NCBI RefSeq assembly: GCF_901000735.1
Contig: NC_081547.1
Location: 15,766,397 to 15,830,396 of the forward strand
Length of the DNA: 64,000 bases
Direction of reading: 5' to 3'
Source: Corylus avellana
Taxonomy: Eukaryota; Streptophyta; Magnoliopsida; Fagales; Betulaceae
The position numbers and the translations under genes are program-made. The notes beneath the pieces were generated by a model. That model had not been told where the DNA came from, ran no database searches, and worked only from the letters and a program-made list of their open reading frames with translations. Positions 33,993 to 43,964 of this stretch are shown piece by piece. Every line of letters starts with the position of its first letter. Position 1 is the first letter of the stretch.

Positions 33993-34155
33993 ATAAGAAG
34001 TTGATTTTTACTGTCACATCATCAAATTGTATGACACCCATATAATAGTCTACTAAATAGCATTACTCATATTTTAATAAAGTAATTTTATTTAGTAAAA
34101 TGTTATACGACTGTCATACAACTAAAATTACGTAGTAATAAAAATCAACACTTAT
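33993..34155. mobile_element. Short MITE
   Basis: Inverted repeats of ~75 bp: 'agttgatttttactgtcaca' and 'aaattgtatgacacccat' on the left pair with 'gactgtcatacaac' and 'aataaaaatcaacactt' on the right. A half copy follows at 34190-34246. Confidence 0.65.
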
Positions 34156-34590
34156 TTATTTATTAACAAGTATTAATCTAATGACTGATTTGCTTTGCGG
34201 CATTATTAAATTGTATGACAGTAGTATAACAGTCTATTAAATAGCCCTAATAAAAAAAGAAAATCAAATAAAAATGAGAGGTGAGTGTTTCTTAAATGAG
34301 GAGGCATCAAATTGAAATAATAATAATGGTTTTGCCATTCTAACCGTAGTATTGTCAACCAAGGCTCCCATTGGATGATTGCTGAAGAAAAACTCGTATT
34401 GTGGTAGAAGCAATAAAGAATTAGAGAGTAATTATTATTTTTGGATATCGTGTTCTCTACTTGAGGCTAAGGATACCTTGCAATCTTCCCCAATACATAC
34501 CCTTTTTTAATCATAAAAGTAGACTATCTCAAGCATCCATCTACCATGTAATGAAATGCTATTATATCATTTGTTCCATTTTTTTTTTCA

Positions 34591-35237
34591 AAGGGAAAAA
34601 ATAAATAATAAAAAAAGAAAAAGAAAAAAAGTCCACTAAACTAACAACGGTTTTTAAAATAGCTCTATCAAGTTTAAAGTGTGCTAAAGTAGTATATCAA
34701 ACTACAAAAGTGTGCCAAAAATGCCACTTTTTATTATTATATTCATATAATACTCTTATTCACTTAAAATCTAAAAAAAAAAAAAAACTAAACTAAACTA
34801 AACTAAACTATTTTTTTAAGAAAAAAAATCAAATTCCGTTAAAACATTTGACAAATTTTGTTAAATGTCACTTCAATGCCAATAAAATGGTGGCACATGT
34901 CATTCTTAATAATAAAATATAAATATATTAAACTAAAAAATTAATTTTCTGATTTTTTTAAAAGGAAAGGGGGCAGCCAACCCCTTTCCTTTCTTCTTCT
35001 TCTTTTTTTTTTTTAAAAAAAATAAAAAATAAAAAAAAAGTTTTTAGTTTTAAATTTTTTAAATTTTGCATTTCAGTTTTTAAGAGAATAAGCGTATTAT
35101 AGGAATATAATAAAAAAAAATGTGGCATTTTTGACACACTTTGTTAGTTTGATGTATCGCTTTAACACACTTTTAAACTTCATTGGGCTATTTCAAAAAT
35201 AGTTGGTAGTTTATGAGGCTTTTTTATATTTTTCCCT
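34591..35237. mobile_element. Non-autonomous TIR element (MULE-like)
   Basis: TIRs of ~130 bp starting AGGGAAAAA: 'atagctctatcaagtttaa' and 'gtgccaaaaatgccac' pair with 'gtggcatttttgacac' and 'ttaaacttcattgggctat'. The centre has a palindrome 'aaaggggg cagcc aacccctttcc'. No ORF; target duplication unclear. Confidence 0.7.
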
Positions 35238-35516
35238 AAATTAAATTATAAAACAAACAATTTACACATCTAATGAGGATTCACAATAATTAACTACCCC
35301 AATTGTTAGCAATTTGGCTAACTAATGTGAGAAAGTTAAGATGAAACTCACTTGCCTAAATAAATTTTAGACTGTCTAATTACCTATTCGAGTAAATCAT
35401 ATATGAATTCTTTCAAGTTAATTACGCAAATTATTAAGACAACTAGGTGTTGTGATTCCCTTATTCCATTGGTAAGTAGGGTAATACAATGGCAATGCTA
35501 AAATGTTTGTGTCTCA

Positions 35517-35827
35517 CCACCAATGGTGGTAATTCAATGATCTCAAGGGAATCTCCATGAGATTGGGCATACACTAAAGGCATGAGTTCAACTCTCGCAA
35601 TAGGAATTCTTTAGCCTATTAGTGTTAACCACCTTGAGTCTCATTGATGCTCTGGTGGGGTGGGTGCTAAGTTATAGTTCGGTCGGTCTTGAAAGAGCTC
35701 ATCCCGTTCCCACCATCTAGGCCCCTCCTGAGCGGCGCCCAGCGGGTTGGTTTTACTATGGTCACGCCCAAGTAGGATAGCTACAATTGACCTCTCACTC
35801 CACCATTTTTGCTTAGGGGAAAAAAAA
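35517..35827 (+). mobile_element. tRNA-derived SINE with perfect target duplication
   Basis: A 311 bp insertion with A-box-like 'tggtaattcaatgatc', B-box-like 'gagttcaactctcgc', a GC-rich body and a 3' A run. AAATGTTTGTGTCTCA occurs at 35501-35516 and 35828-35843, an exact 16 bp target duplication, so insertion is fairly recent. Confidence 0.85.
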
Positions 35828-35843
35828 AAATGTTTGTGTCTCA

Positions 35844-36469
35844 AAAAGTTGTAGAATTCAAATTGGCATCTAAAATGAGAGCAAAGGTGGTTGGTGCATT
35901 CAAAATACTTTTATCATATGCTGTGGTACCCCATGAGTCTCTTCCTTTTTTTTTGGGCCATCATTAGTCCTTTAACAAATAACAACCCACCAAACTGCTG
36001 CAACCTATAAAACATTTTACCACAAGCTAAATTTACATTCTTCTTTACATATGCGAAATTACATTTACCAACAAAATAAATTTACTCCCCAAATAATTGC
36101 GCAATTTTAATTTATTCTCTTGATTTTTAATTCCTTTTTTTTTTTGTGTGTGTTTTTCACTTCACTCCTTTTGGCTTAAATTTCGTACGTGTTAATGCTA
36201 TGTAAGCATTTTGCCACCTTAGTTAATTTTTTTTTTTTTTTTTACAGGATTAAAAAAAAAAACTTAAAAAAACCTGAAAGGTACAAAATGACAAATGGGG
36301 AGAAGTAGAGTTTAGGGTGGCTCGTGCAACTGCGGCCACCACTTGAATGGAAGAGGGGTGGGCCACGCACTCTCTGTTTTGTTTTTATTTTACTTTTTTA
36401 ATAAAACAAAAACTTATTTTTAGTTGAAATGACATTATAATAATAATAACTAGAAAAAAAAAATCAAGA
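35844..36469. other. No gene recognised; small GGTGGC block
   Basis: AT-rich DNA. 36310-36370 holds 'gggtggctcgtgcaactgcggccacc', a minor instance of the core motif. Confidence 0.4.
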
Positions 36470-37615
36470 ACTCATAAACCCTAGCCGTCTCTTTTCTCTC
36501 TAGCCGTCAGAGAGAAAAGCGAAACCCTTCAGTCATATAGGGGAGGAGGGTTGGCCGTTTGGCAGCCTCCCTCCTCCCCTCGTCCTCCTCGCTCCGGTGC
36601 TAACTATTTACCTAATGCCCTAGCCCCGGTGCCTCATTTCTCCCCCTTCCTTGCCGCTCCTTTCCCCCTCCGTTTTTCTCCGTTTTTGCCCATTCCCTAC
36701 CGTTTTTATTCCCCCGCCTTAATTTTCTACAGCGGGCTCCTTGGCCTTGTTTTGGCTTATTGTGGGTTTGGATTTTGTCTGTGGTCGTCCCCGACTTGTG
36801 TCGCCGCTTCGCTGCCCGCTATTAGGGTTTTCTTTCATGCGTTCCCACCGCGTCGAGCTCCCACGCCCCTTATGCGGCGGTTTCCGGCCTGCACGGGTTC
36901 GGCTCCCTTCCGGCTACCGTCTTCCCACTTTGTGCTCATTTTCCCCGGTGGTTTTTTTTTTTTTTTTTTTGTGTTTATGGTTGTTTTCAGGTCCTGCTTT
37001 GCCGGTCTTCTCCGCGCCTGTTCGCAGCCCACCGTCCACTGTTGGGCCTTTCGACGCGTCCCCACCGCGATGAGCTTCCAACGCCCCTTCGGTTTTCGGT
37101 TCCCGGTGTGTGCGTGATCGGAGTGTGCTGTTTTTTTCTTGTTTTATTTTCATATTATGTTGCTTCTTTAAGATATATTTGTGTTTTGGTGTGTGTTTTT
37201 TCCCTGTATCGTTTAATTTCTATGTTTTGTTCGGTTTGTAATAAGGCTCTTTCCCCTCTCACTCGATCTATGTCGCCTTCGGATTAATTTGTTTTGGTCC
37301 AGGCCTTTGGGTTGTGGATGTGATCATTTTCCTCGCTTTCGGGTCGATGAGGAAGAGTTTCGGTATGAGAGTCTTTACGCTCTCAGGGTCGAGGAATAAT
37401 TGTTATCCATGCATTTGGTTGAGTCTGTCTGTCACAGATCTAGTATTAAATATGATTTTAGTCATGGGTTAGTGGATTGATCTCGAATCTTGTACTAAAC
37501 CTGCTAATCTTATAGCTTTATGCTATGGTTGCTTCAGAGCTTTGCTCTGTGATGTAAAAGCTTTATGCTTGTGGTATTATTGAATGAAATGTTATGTTTT
37601 TCTCAAAAAAAATAA
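36470..37615 (+). mobile_element. Poly(A)-ended retroposon-like unit with GC-rich 5' part
   Basis: It opens with a leader-like 'accctagccgtctcttttct', runs through ~600 bp of C/T/G-rich DNA, becomes normal AT-rich DNA with 'ttatgctatggttgcttc' repeats and 'attgaatgaaatgttatg', and ends in A8 followed by (AAT)n. A 188-codon frame (36551-37117) has no domain and a low-complexity Pro/Arg/Phe composition, so I do not call it a gene. The structure fits a reverse-transcribed transcript of unknown source. Confidence 0.45.
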
Positions 37616-37640
37616 TAATAATAATAATGATAACTTAATA

Positions 37641-38343
37641 AGGGTTACCACCTTAATGACAATCTCTCCTCAAACTATTAATTGCAACAATGTATCCTCA
37701 AAATTACCAAAACAATGACAATGTACCCTCAATGCTAATAAAATAACAAAATTATTCCTATATAAATTTTAGTAAGACAAAAATATCCCAATAAATTTTT
37801 TCTAAAGAAAAATTTTACTGTAAAAGAAATAGAAAAAATGAAAAAAAATAAAAAGAGAAAAAAATAAAACTGGGTGGCTGGCCACACCTGAGGTGGCTTC
37901 GACCACCCTAGACTGGTTGGTCTGGGGTGGCCGAAGCCACCCTATGGCCCTTTGGGGGGGTGGCCGAACACCCCCCAAGGGCCAAATGAAAAGAAAAAAA
38001 TAAAAAATAAAATCAAAGTTTTGCCTTTGGGGGTGGCCGAACCACCCTCAAGGGCCATGTGGGTGGCTTTGGCCACCCTCGGAAATGGCTCGGGGAGGCC
38101 GATCCACCCCCTGGTGGATGGCTGGACCATCCCCAGTTACCTAGGGGTGGTCCGACACCCCTTAAAAATTTTAGTTTTTTATTTTATTTTTTAATTTTAG
38201 TAAGGGTAATTTTGTCATTTTACTAGCATTAGTGGTATATCGTCATTGTTTTGGTAGTTTGAGGGGTAAATTGTTGCAATTGATAGTTTAAGGGGATATT
38301 GTCATTGGGGTGGTAGTTTGAGAGGGTTAAGAGGACTCTATCC
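37641..38343. mobile_element. Non-autonomous TIR element with GGTGGC-rich core
   Basis: TIRs of ~120 bp ('ccaaaacaatgacaatgtac', 'aattgcaacaatgta' and complements at 38220-38320) enclose 37870-38165, a chain of 'ggtggccgaagccaccc'-type palindromes. It inserted next to an (AAT)n run. Confidence 0.75.
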
Positions 38344-38969
38344 TAATAATAATAATAATAATAATAATAATTCATTAACACGGCCATGTCAACATGATAA
38401 AATAATAATTAAATAAAAGTGTGGTTTCTAGCATTATACCATTTTTTTTTTTCAAAATTAATGTGATTTTTAAATTCACCATTGAATTTGTGATGGATTA
38501 ATATTAAATTTTGATTCGATGATGATTTTAAAAACCACTTCAATTTTAGAAGAATAAAATAATAGTATGTCGCATTTTTTTTTTTTTTTATTGATAGTAC
38601 CAAAACTTGTCCAAAAGGCATGATTTCTTTTTCTTTTTTCTTTTTTGACAAATTCTAGTTGTCCCATATTACAATTTATATTTTCATTTTTAAAAAAGAA
38701 AGAGCTAATGCAGTAGGACCCAATAAAATGGGAGTAGAATGGGGGATGACAAATAGCACCCTTTTTTTTTTTTTTTTTTTTTTTTTAAATGTTTAGAAAT
38801 GCTAGATTTCACACTTTTAACCCACTTTTATCCTATTATATTCTTGTGTCACTACCAATTCACCTCTCTCTCTCTCTCTCTCTATTTAAACAACGGTTGA
38901 TTTGACAATGCCATTTTTAGCATAGTGAACTATTAATAAGATAAAAGTGTGTTTTTAGTATTATTTTCT
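38344..38969. other. No gene recognised
   Basis: Low-complexity A/T tracts and a CT microsatellite at 38867-38883. Confidence 0.45.
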
Positions 38970-40262
38970 TTTAAAGAAAAAAGTACATATATCTCTTTAA
39001 ATTATTAGGCAATTTGTAATGTTCCTCACTAAATGTCAATTAAGGCATACAAAAAATGAACTATTAATTACAATATAGCTCCATACAAAAAATGACGTAA
39101 ATAAATACCCTTCATAAAAAATTTTGAAAAAAAAAAGAAAAAAAAAAAAAAAAGGAGAAAACTTTGGTCAAGACCATCCTTAAAACCTCTGTTTTACAGC
39201 CCCCAATCCCTAGCTGACACCTAAGAAAAAACTCAAAAATTTCACCAAACTAATCTAAGCCCAAATACACTAGATTTTTGAGAAAGAAAAAACGAAAAAG
39301 CTGAAGAACTTGTGGAAGGGGTCTGGCCCCTTCGTGAAGCTGGCCAGATCCACGGCGTGGGTCTGTCGTGGGTTTCGCCAGTCCCACGGCGTGGGTCTGG
39401 CCACCCACGCCGTAATCGGCCATTAGCACTGCCGCCTTTACGACAAAATTTTAAAGGACAATCCCCTTTCTATATCTAGGTTTTATATTTAAATCCAAAA
39501 ACAAGTTTCGAGGTATTATAAACGAATTTTGAGCATTAAAAACGGGTTTTAAGGTATTAGAAACGAGTTTTGGGGCATTAAAATCAAGTTTTATGGCGAA
39601 TTTCTGCGGGTCACGGTAGGTTTTGAGGCGAGTCACACTGGCCAAACCTATGGGTCATGACTGGCGAGACCCAGGCTAGTGGGTCTCGCCCTCGCCAAAC
39701 CCACGCCATGGGTCTGGTCGAGATCCACGGGGTGGGTCTTGCCATTGTCAGATCCACCCCGTGGGTCTGGCTAGACCCACGGCTAGGGGCCAAACCCACG
39801 CCGGCTGTGGGTCTATTGAGTTTGGTAGCCAAGGGTATTTTTAGTATTTTTTTCACTTTGATTTATTGTGTTTGTTCTTATTTTGGTTTTTTGCAATTTT
39901 CTAAAAATGATGATGTGTCACATGTTGATTGGGTGCAACAAAAGTAATGTTTTACATATGGTTTGAATCATAGGGGCTCTAAAAAGAAAATGGTGACCCA
40001 CGACACCAGACCACTAAGAGTCATGATACAGGAAATGCTGGTGTGCATGAACAGTTGATGCACGCTAGCCAAAATTTTTTTTTTTTAATATTTTTAATTA
40101 TAAGACTATTTATGTCTTTTTATAAGACAAAAGGGGTACCATTCAAAAAAAAAAAAAAAAGACAAAAGGGGTACATATCAATTTTCTGATAATTTAAAGA
40201 AAATATTGCTTCAATTGTAAATTTCCTTATAGTTTAAAGGGGGATTTCTATTCTTTCCCTTA
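38970..40262. mobile_element. Non-autonomous TIR element with GC-rich core
   Basis: The left end ('tctctttaaattattaggca') is roughly complementary to the right end ('ctgataatttaaagaaaat', 'agtttaaaggg'). The middle (39310-39830) repeats 'cacggcgtgggtctgg' and variants. No ORF with a domain. Confidence 0.5.
40140..40158 (+). mobile_element. Ultra-short poly(A) insertion with 16 bp target duplication
   Basis: AAGACAAAAGGGGTAC occurs at 40124-40139 and 40159-40174. Between them is only 'cattc' plus an A run, the signature of an almost completely 5'-truncated LINE/SINE insertion. Confidence 0.65.
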
Positions 40263-40519
40263 ATTTTATATATATATATATAAGTCCATAAGGCATGATA
40301 TTGATTGATGGGATTTAAAACTCTCACCGCCTCTTCGTGCTACCATTGAACCATCCATCACTTAGTACACTTACGGAAGAAAAGGAAAAAAAAAAACAGA
40401 TCTGACCAAAGACACAAGAAAAGAAAATTAAAAAAAAAAAGAAAAAGAAAGCGACAGAAGAGAGACCGTCGAAGCAGCAAGCTAATTTTTTAAGTTAAAA
40501 ATATTATTTTTTGCTGAGT

Positions 40520-40722
40520 TTGGTGGATTTTTGCGGGACGAGACAACCCACCCGTTGTTGCGGCTGTTTGAAGAGAGAGAAAGAGAAAACAAAACCTTGG
40601 AGAGAGAGAGAAAGAGAGATGGCTACTGCTATGGAGATGGGATCTCAGTGTCACCAGCAGAATCACAACTTCCACCACTACTACTAACTTCAACATTTCC
40701 ATTCATTCTACTTCTTTTTCAG
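40520..40722 (+). promoter_or_regulatory. 5' leader exon of SHOU4-like gene 1, with uORF
   Basis: Includes 'gcgggacgagacaaccc', a GA tract and the donor 'cttctttttcag|GTATACC' at 40722/40723. The first block is conserved in gene 2 (about 51880). An upstream ORF of 22 codons runs 40619-40687 (starts MATAMEMG, ends HHYY). The leader intron ends at the acceptor 'ctttgcag' (43885). The transcript start is not determined. Confidence 0.6.
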
Positions 40723-41889
40723 GTATACCATCTCTTTTTATCACCATTCAGGCCCTCTCCTCCTCAGATTCAACTCTCAGAACCCTTTGCTTACTCTGCT
40801 TATCTGTGTAGATCTTCCCCATTCCCTTGCTTGTTGCTCAAAATGCTGATCTGGGTATGCCTTGTTCCTTTGATTTTGTCCCTTATAACTTCTTTTTCTG
40901 AAATTTAATGTGGATCATATATATGGGTCATCACCTTTTCCTTTATAGTATGTTGGGTTGCTTAGAAAACGTAAGATCAAGGAAGTGATTTTAATTTTTT
41001 GTTCATCGTTCAGCTCTCATTATTTATGTTTCTCAGATCCAAAAGAAGCTTAAGTCCTGTGTAATCTCTCTCTCTCTCTCTCTCTCTTCTTTTTCTTTTT
41101 TTAACAATTCAGATCTTCCTTATATCTGGTCTTTTGGTCAGAATGAGGTTGTGGGAATGCTGTATCTATCTTGGTCTTTAGTTGATAGCTAGATGTCTGA
41201 GGATGTTATGGTTGAAACCTTTCTAAATATAGAAGATCTTTCATATTTATATCCTTTTGAAGTGTGGGCAATTTTCCTTGGTGTTAGTATTCTTGTTTGA
41301 TCGCAAAATGTATGAAAAGGTTACATAAAACAAGTTTTGAATTTTTTTATTTTTTATTTGGGAATCAATTAAACCAAAACATCCTTTCAAATGAACTCTC
41401 AGATCTTGGAGTTTCTACTTACTGTACTAGTCCTTCAATTCCCTTCGTTTGTACAAAATGGTGATGTGATATGTGCTTTATTTATCTGATTCGAGCTTGA
41501 GTTTTTCTTTTGTGGATGGTAGATGTCTGGAAACTATATATTTCTTTGGATCCTTTGAATCATAAATTTCATCTATACTGAGGTCTTTATTTCTGAAATC
41601 TTGCTTTGATCCAACGTTTTGGAATCCAATTTATATGGGTTTGGGCTATTATTTCTTCTCCTTAAATTGTATTGTTTCAGGATCCTTCTTGTGACTGGAT
41701 GATTCTGATACTTTTTCTTCCCATGAGTTCCACCTGGGTCATTTATCCTCCGAGTCTATTTGGCTTTAGATTTGCATTTTCTTGAATTTTGTTCAAAATG
41801 GTGTAAAGGGTATGCCACGTGGGCTTTGGCTCAATTTCTAGGGCATTGGTCTTAGTTTCAAATCTTGCCAATCCAAACTAAATGAGAAG

Positions 41890-42038
41890 ACTAATAAATG
41901 TAAAAGCAAAAAGGTGTTTTCATTGGCCTTTATTTCTTTGATCTGTGCTTCAAAAATGGTTCTACTAATAAATGTAAAAGCAAAAAGGTGTTTTCATTGA
42001 TCTGTATTTCTTTGATCTATGCTTCAAAAATGGTTCTT
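41890..42038. repeat. 74 bp tandem duplication in leader intron
   Basis: 'actaataaatgtaaaagcaa' begins at 41890 and again at 41964; the units differ at a few bases. Confidence 0.8.
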
Positions 42039-42412
42039 TGGATGGCTGGTCTCTCAAAAGACATATGCTTTTGTGAGTTTTGATTTACTCTCATCCCTGC
42101 CCCTTGATGTGCAATAAGGAGTTAGTTGGTTTGTTTGGTGATTTGGTGTTTTTGAGTTATGAGTGTTCTGGTTTTGGTTGATGCCGCTTTTCTATATTAT
42201 GAGCTGTCCTAGGAAGTTTTGGAGTTAAAAATCATTTTATGGATTTTCAACTGTTCTATTGTAAGAATGGACAAGAAAATTCTTTTGTCCCTGAGAAAGC
42301 AAAGAACCTTCAGTTGTTTGACTTAGATGAGCTGAGTTTTGCCATTTTTTTTAGTCAAAAATATGTAGAACATGAGATTTGATATGTTATCTATTATTTT
42401 CCCAGCTTCACT

Positions 42413-43354
42413 TATGCTGGGTGTCCGTGAACTCGGTGGCTGAAATAGGTATTCTGTTTCCACCACCGAGTTTGTCAGAAGAGTCAGAAATACCACCGAG
42501 TTTCTTCTGTCAGTGGGTATTTTTGACTCTTTTCGCCACTGCTAAGTCAGTGACTGAAAAATTCTTAAGGTGGAGCAGATTTGGGCTCACATAGATATAG
42601 AAAAAACAAATGGATGAAAAATTTGAGAATCAACCCATCCCAAATTTCAACCATCCAAGTCCTCAACCCAAAAGAAATTTTACACAAACGAACAGAAAAA
42701 GTATTCCTAAACAATAACCCAAATCTCTAATCATTCACAATAGAAGAATTCAACACTGAAGCATAGTGAAACTGCAAGCCCCAATCAATCACCTTTGATT
42801 TTGCACCAATACAATCAACAAAACCCTAAGCTTTGGTCATAAAATGGAAGCTATGAATGTTGACTACAATGCAGCAATGATAGAAAATGAGGATGAAAAT
42901 TGAAAATAGCGCACTTCAGGCCCTTTATTTACAGTTTCCATGGCGTTAAATGTAGAGCAGGTTTTCATGGGATAGGATTTTGTATAGACGCCATGGAGGG
43001 AGAGTGGGAGACGAAGGGACAAGCAAATGGGGTGTTGGGAGATGAAGGGACAGACGAATGAATTGTGGGGCGTAGGGTTTCTCAGGCTTCTTCAAGCGAT
43101 GAATTTATACCCATACCAAACAATGTCGCTTTTTGGTGCTACAAAACAACACCGTTTGAATGAATAATTTCAACCTTTTTGCATTGTTGGGTTGGGTCAG
43201 AAAACCGAAAAATCCTTACCCTCTTCCGCCTTCTGACCCAACAAAGTCAGAAATCTTATTTTTCTTCTGCCTACCGATCCGCCCTTGTAGGTGGCGGTTG
43301 GTAGGCGGGCGGTGGTGGGTCGGTAGGCGTTAACCAGGTCTGTTGCCCACCCCT
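42413..43354. mobile_element. hAT-like element in leader intron of gene 1
   Basis: The right end 'gttgcccacccctag' is the complement of the common hAT tip TAGGGGTGGGCAA; the left 'tatgctgggtgtccg' is a decayed partner. AGCTTCACT flanks both sides (42404-42412, 43355-43363). No transposase. Confidence 0.65.
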
Positions 43355-43409
43355 AGCTTCACTCACCTGCCAAAACTGACTACAGTTCATGCTAACATTA
43401 TTGGATTGT

Positions 43410-43427
43410 TTGACTTATCAAAAAAAA
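43410..43427 (+). mobile_element. 18 bp LINE-tail insertion with 16 bp target duplication
   Basis: AACATTATTGGATTGT occurs at 43394-43409 and 43428-43443. The insert is 'ttgacttatc' plus A8, matching the '...ttatc(A)n' end of the LINEs in this window. It appears to be a LINE insertion aborted after copying the tail. Confidence 0.7.
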
Positions 43428-43964
43428 AACATTATTGGATTGTATGACAGCCTATTTACTTAGTTATGCTGTTAGGGTTCTTTTGATCTTATTGTTAACT
43501 CTCTCAAACATCATTTATTGTTCCAATACGTTGTTTGTATATTTATTTTCTGCTTTAACTGTATTACGTTCCCAAGTTGTTTCCATTATGATTTATTGAT
43601 ATTCTTCATTTGGTGGTTTTACTAGTTTGTTTGAAACCTTGATATATGTCACTATTTACTCAGAGCTGGCATCTGTGGATTGTTGTCAGACCACTTATGT
43701 TTTGGTTTGATTGAAAAATTCTGATAGTGACTGAAAAATAGTGGCCTTGTACATGTACTTTAGTCCCTTTTCTCCTTAAATTCAAGTTTAGTTGTGTAAA
43801 TTAAGATTTTACTCCTGGTACTTGGTTCTTGACAATCTCAAAGTTTTCATTCTAAAATTTGTTTTTATTTTTCCTTTCTTTGCAGTAAGGCTTCGAATAT
43901 TACTTCAGCATACTGGTGGTTGTGTTTATTGTGTGGCTTCTTTTGGGTCTCTTAAAGGAGCTTG

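Noticed and set aside
35517..35827. Functional tRNA gene
   Set aside because: A- and B-box-like motifs are present, but there is no cloverleaf, and a poly(A) end and target duplication mark it as a SINE.
36551..37117. 188-codon ORF in GC-rich DNA
   Set aside because: Pro/Phe/Arg-rich low-complexity composition, a second frame open over the same part, and a T18 run coding poly-Phe; it looks like non-coding retroposon DNA.
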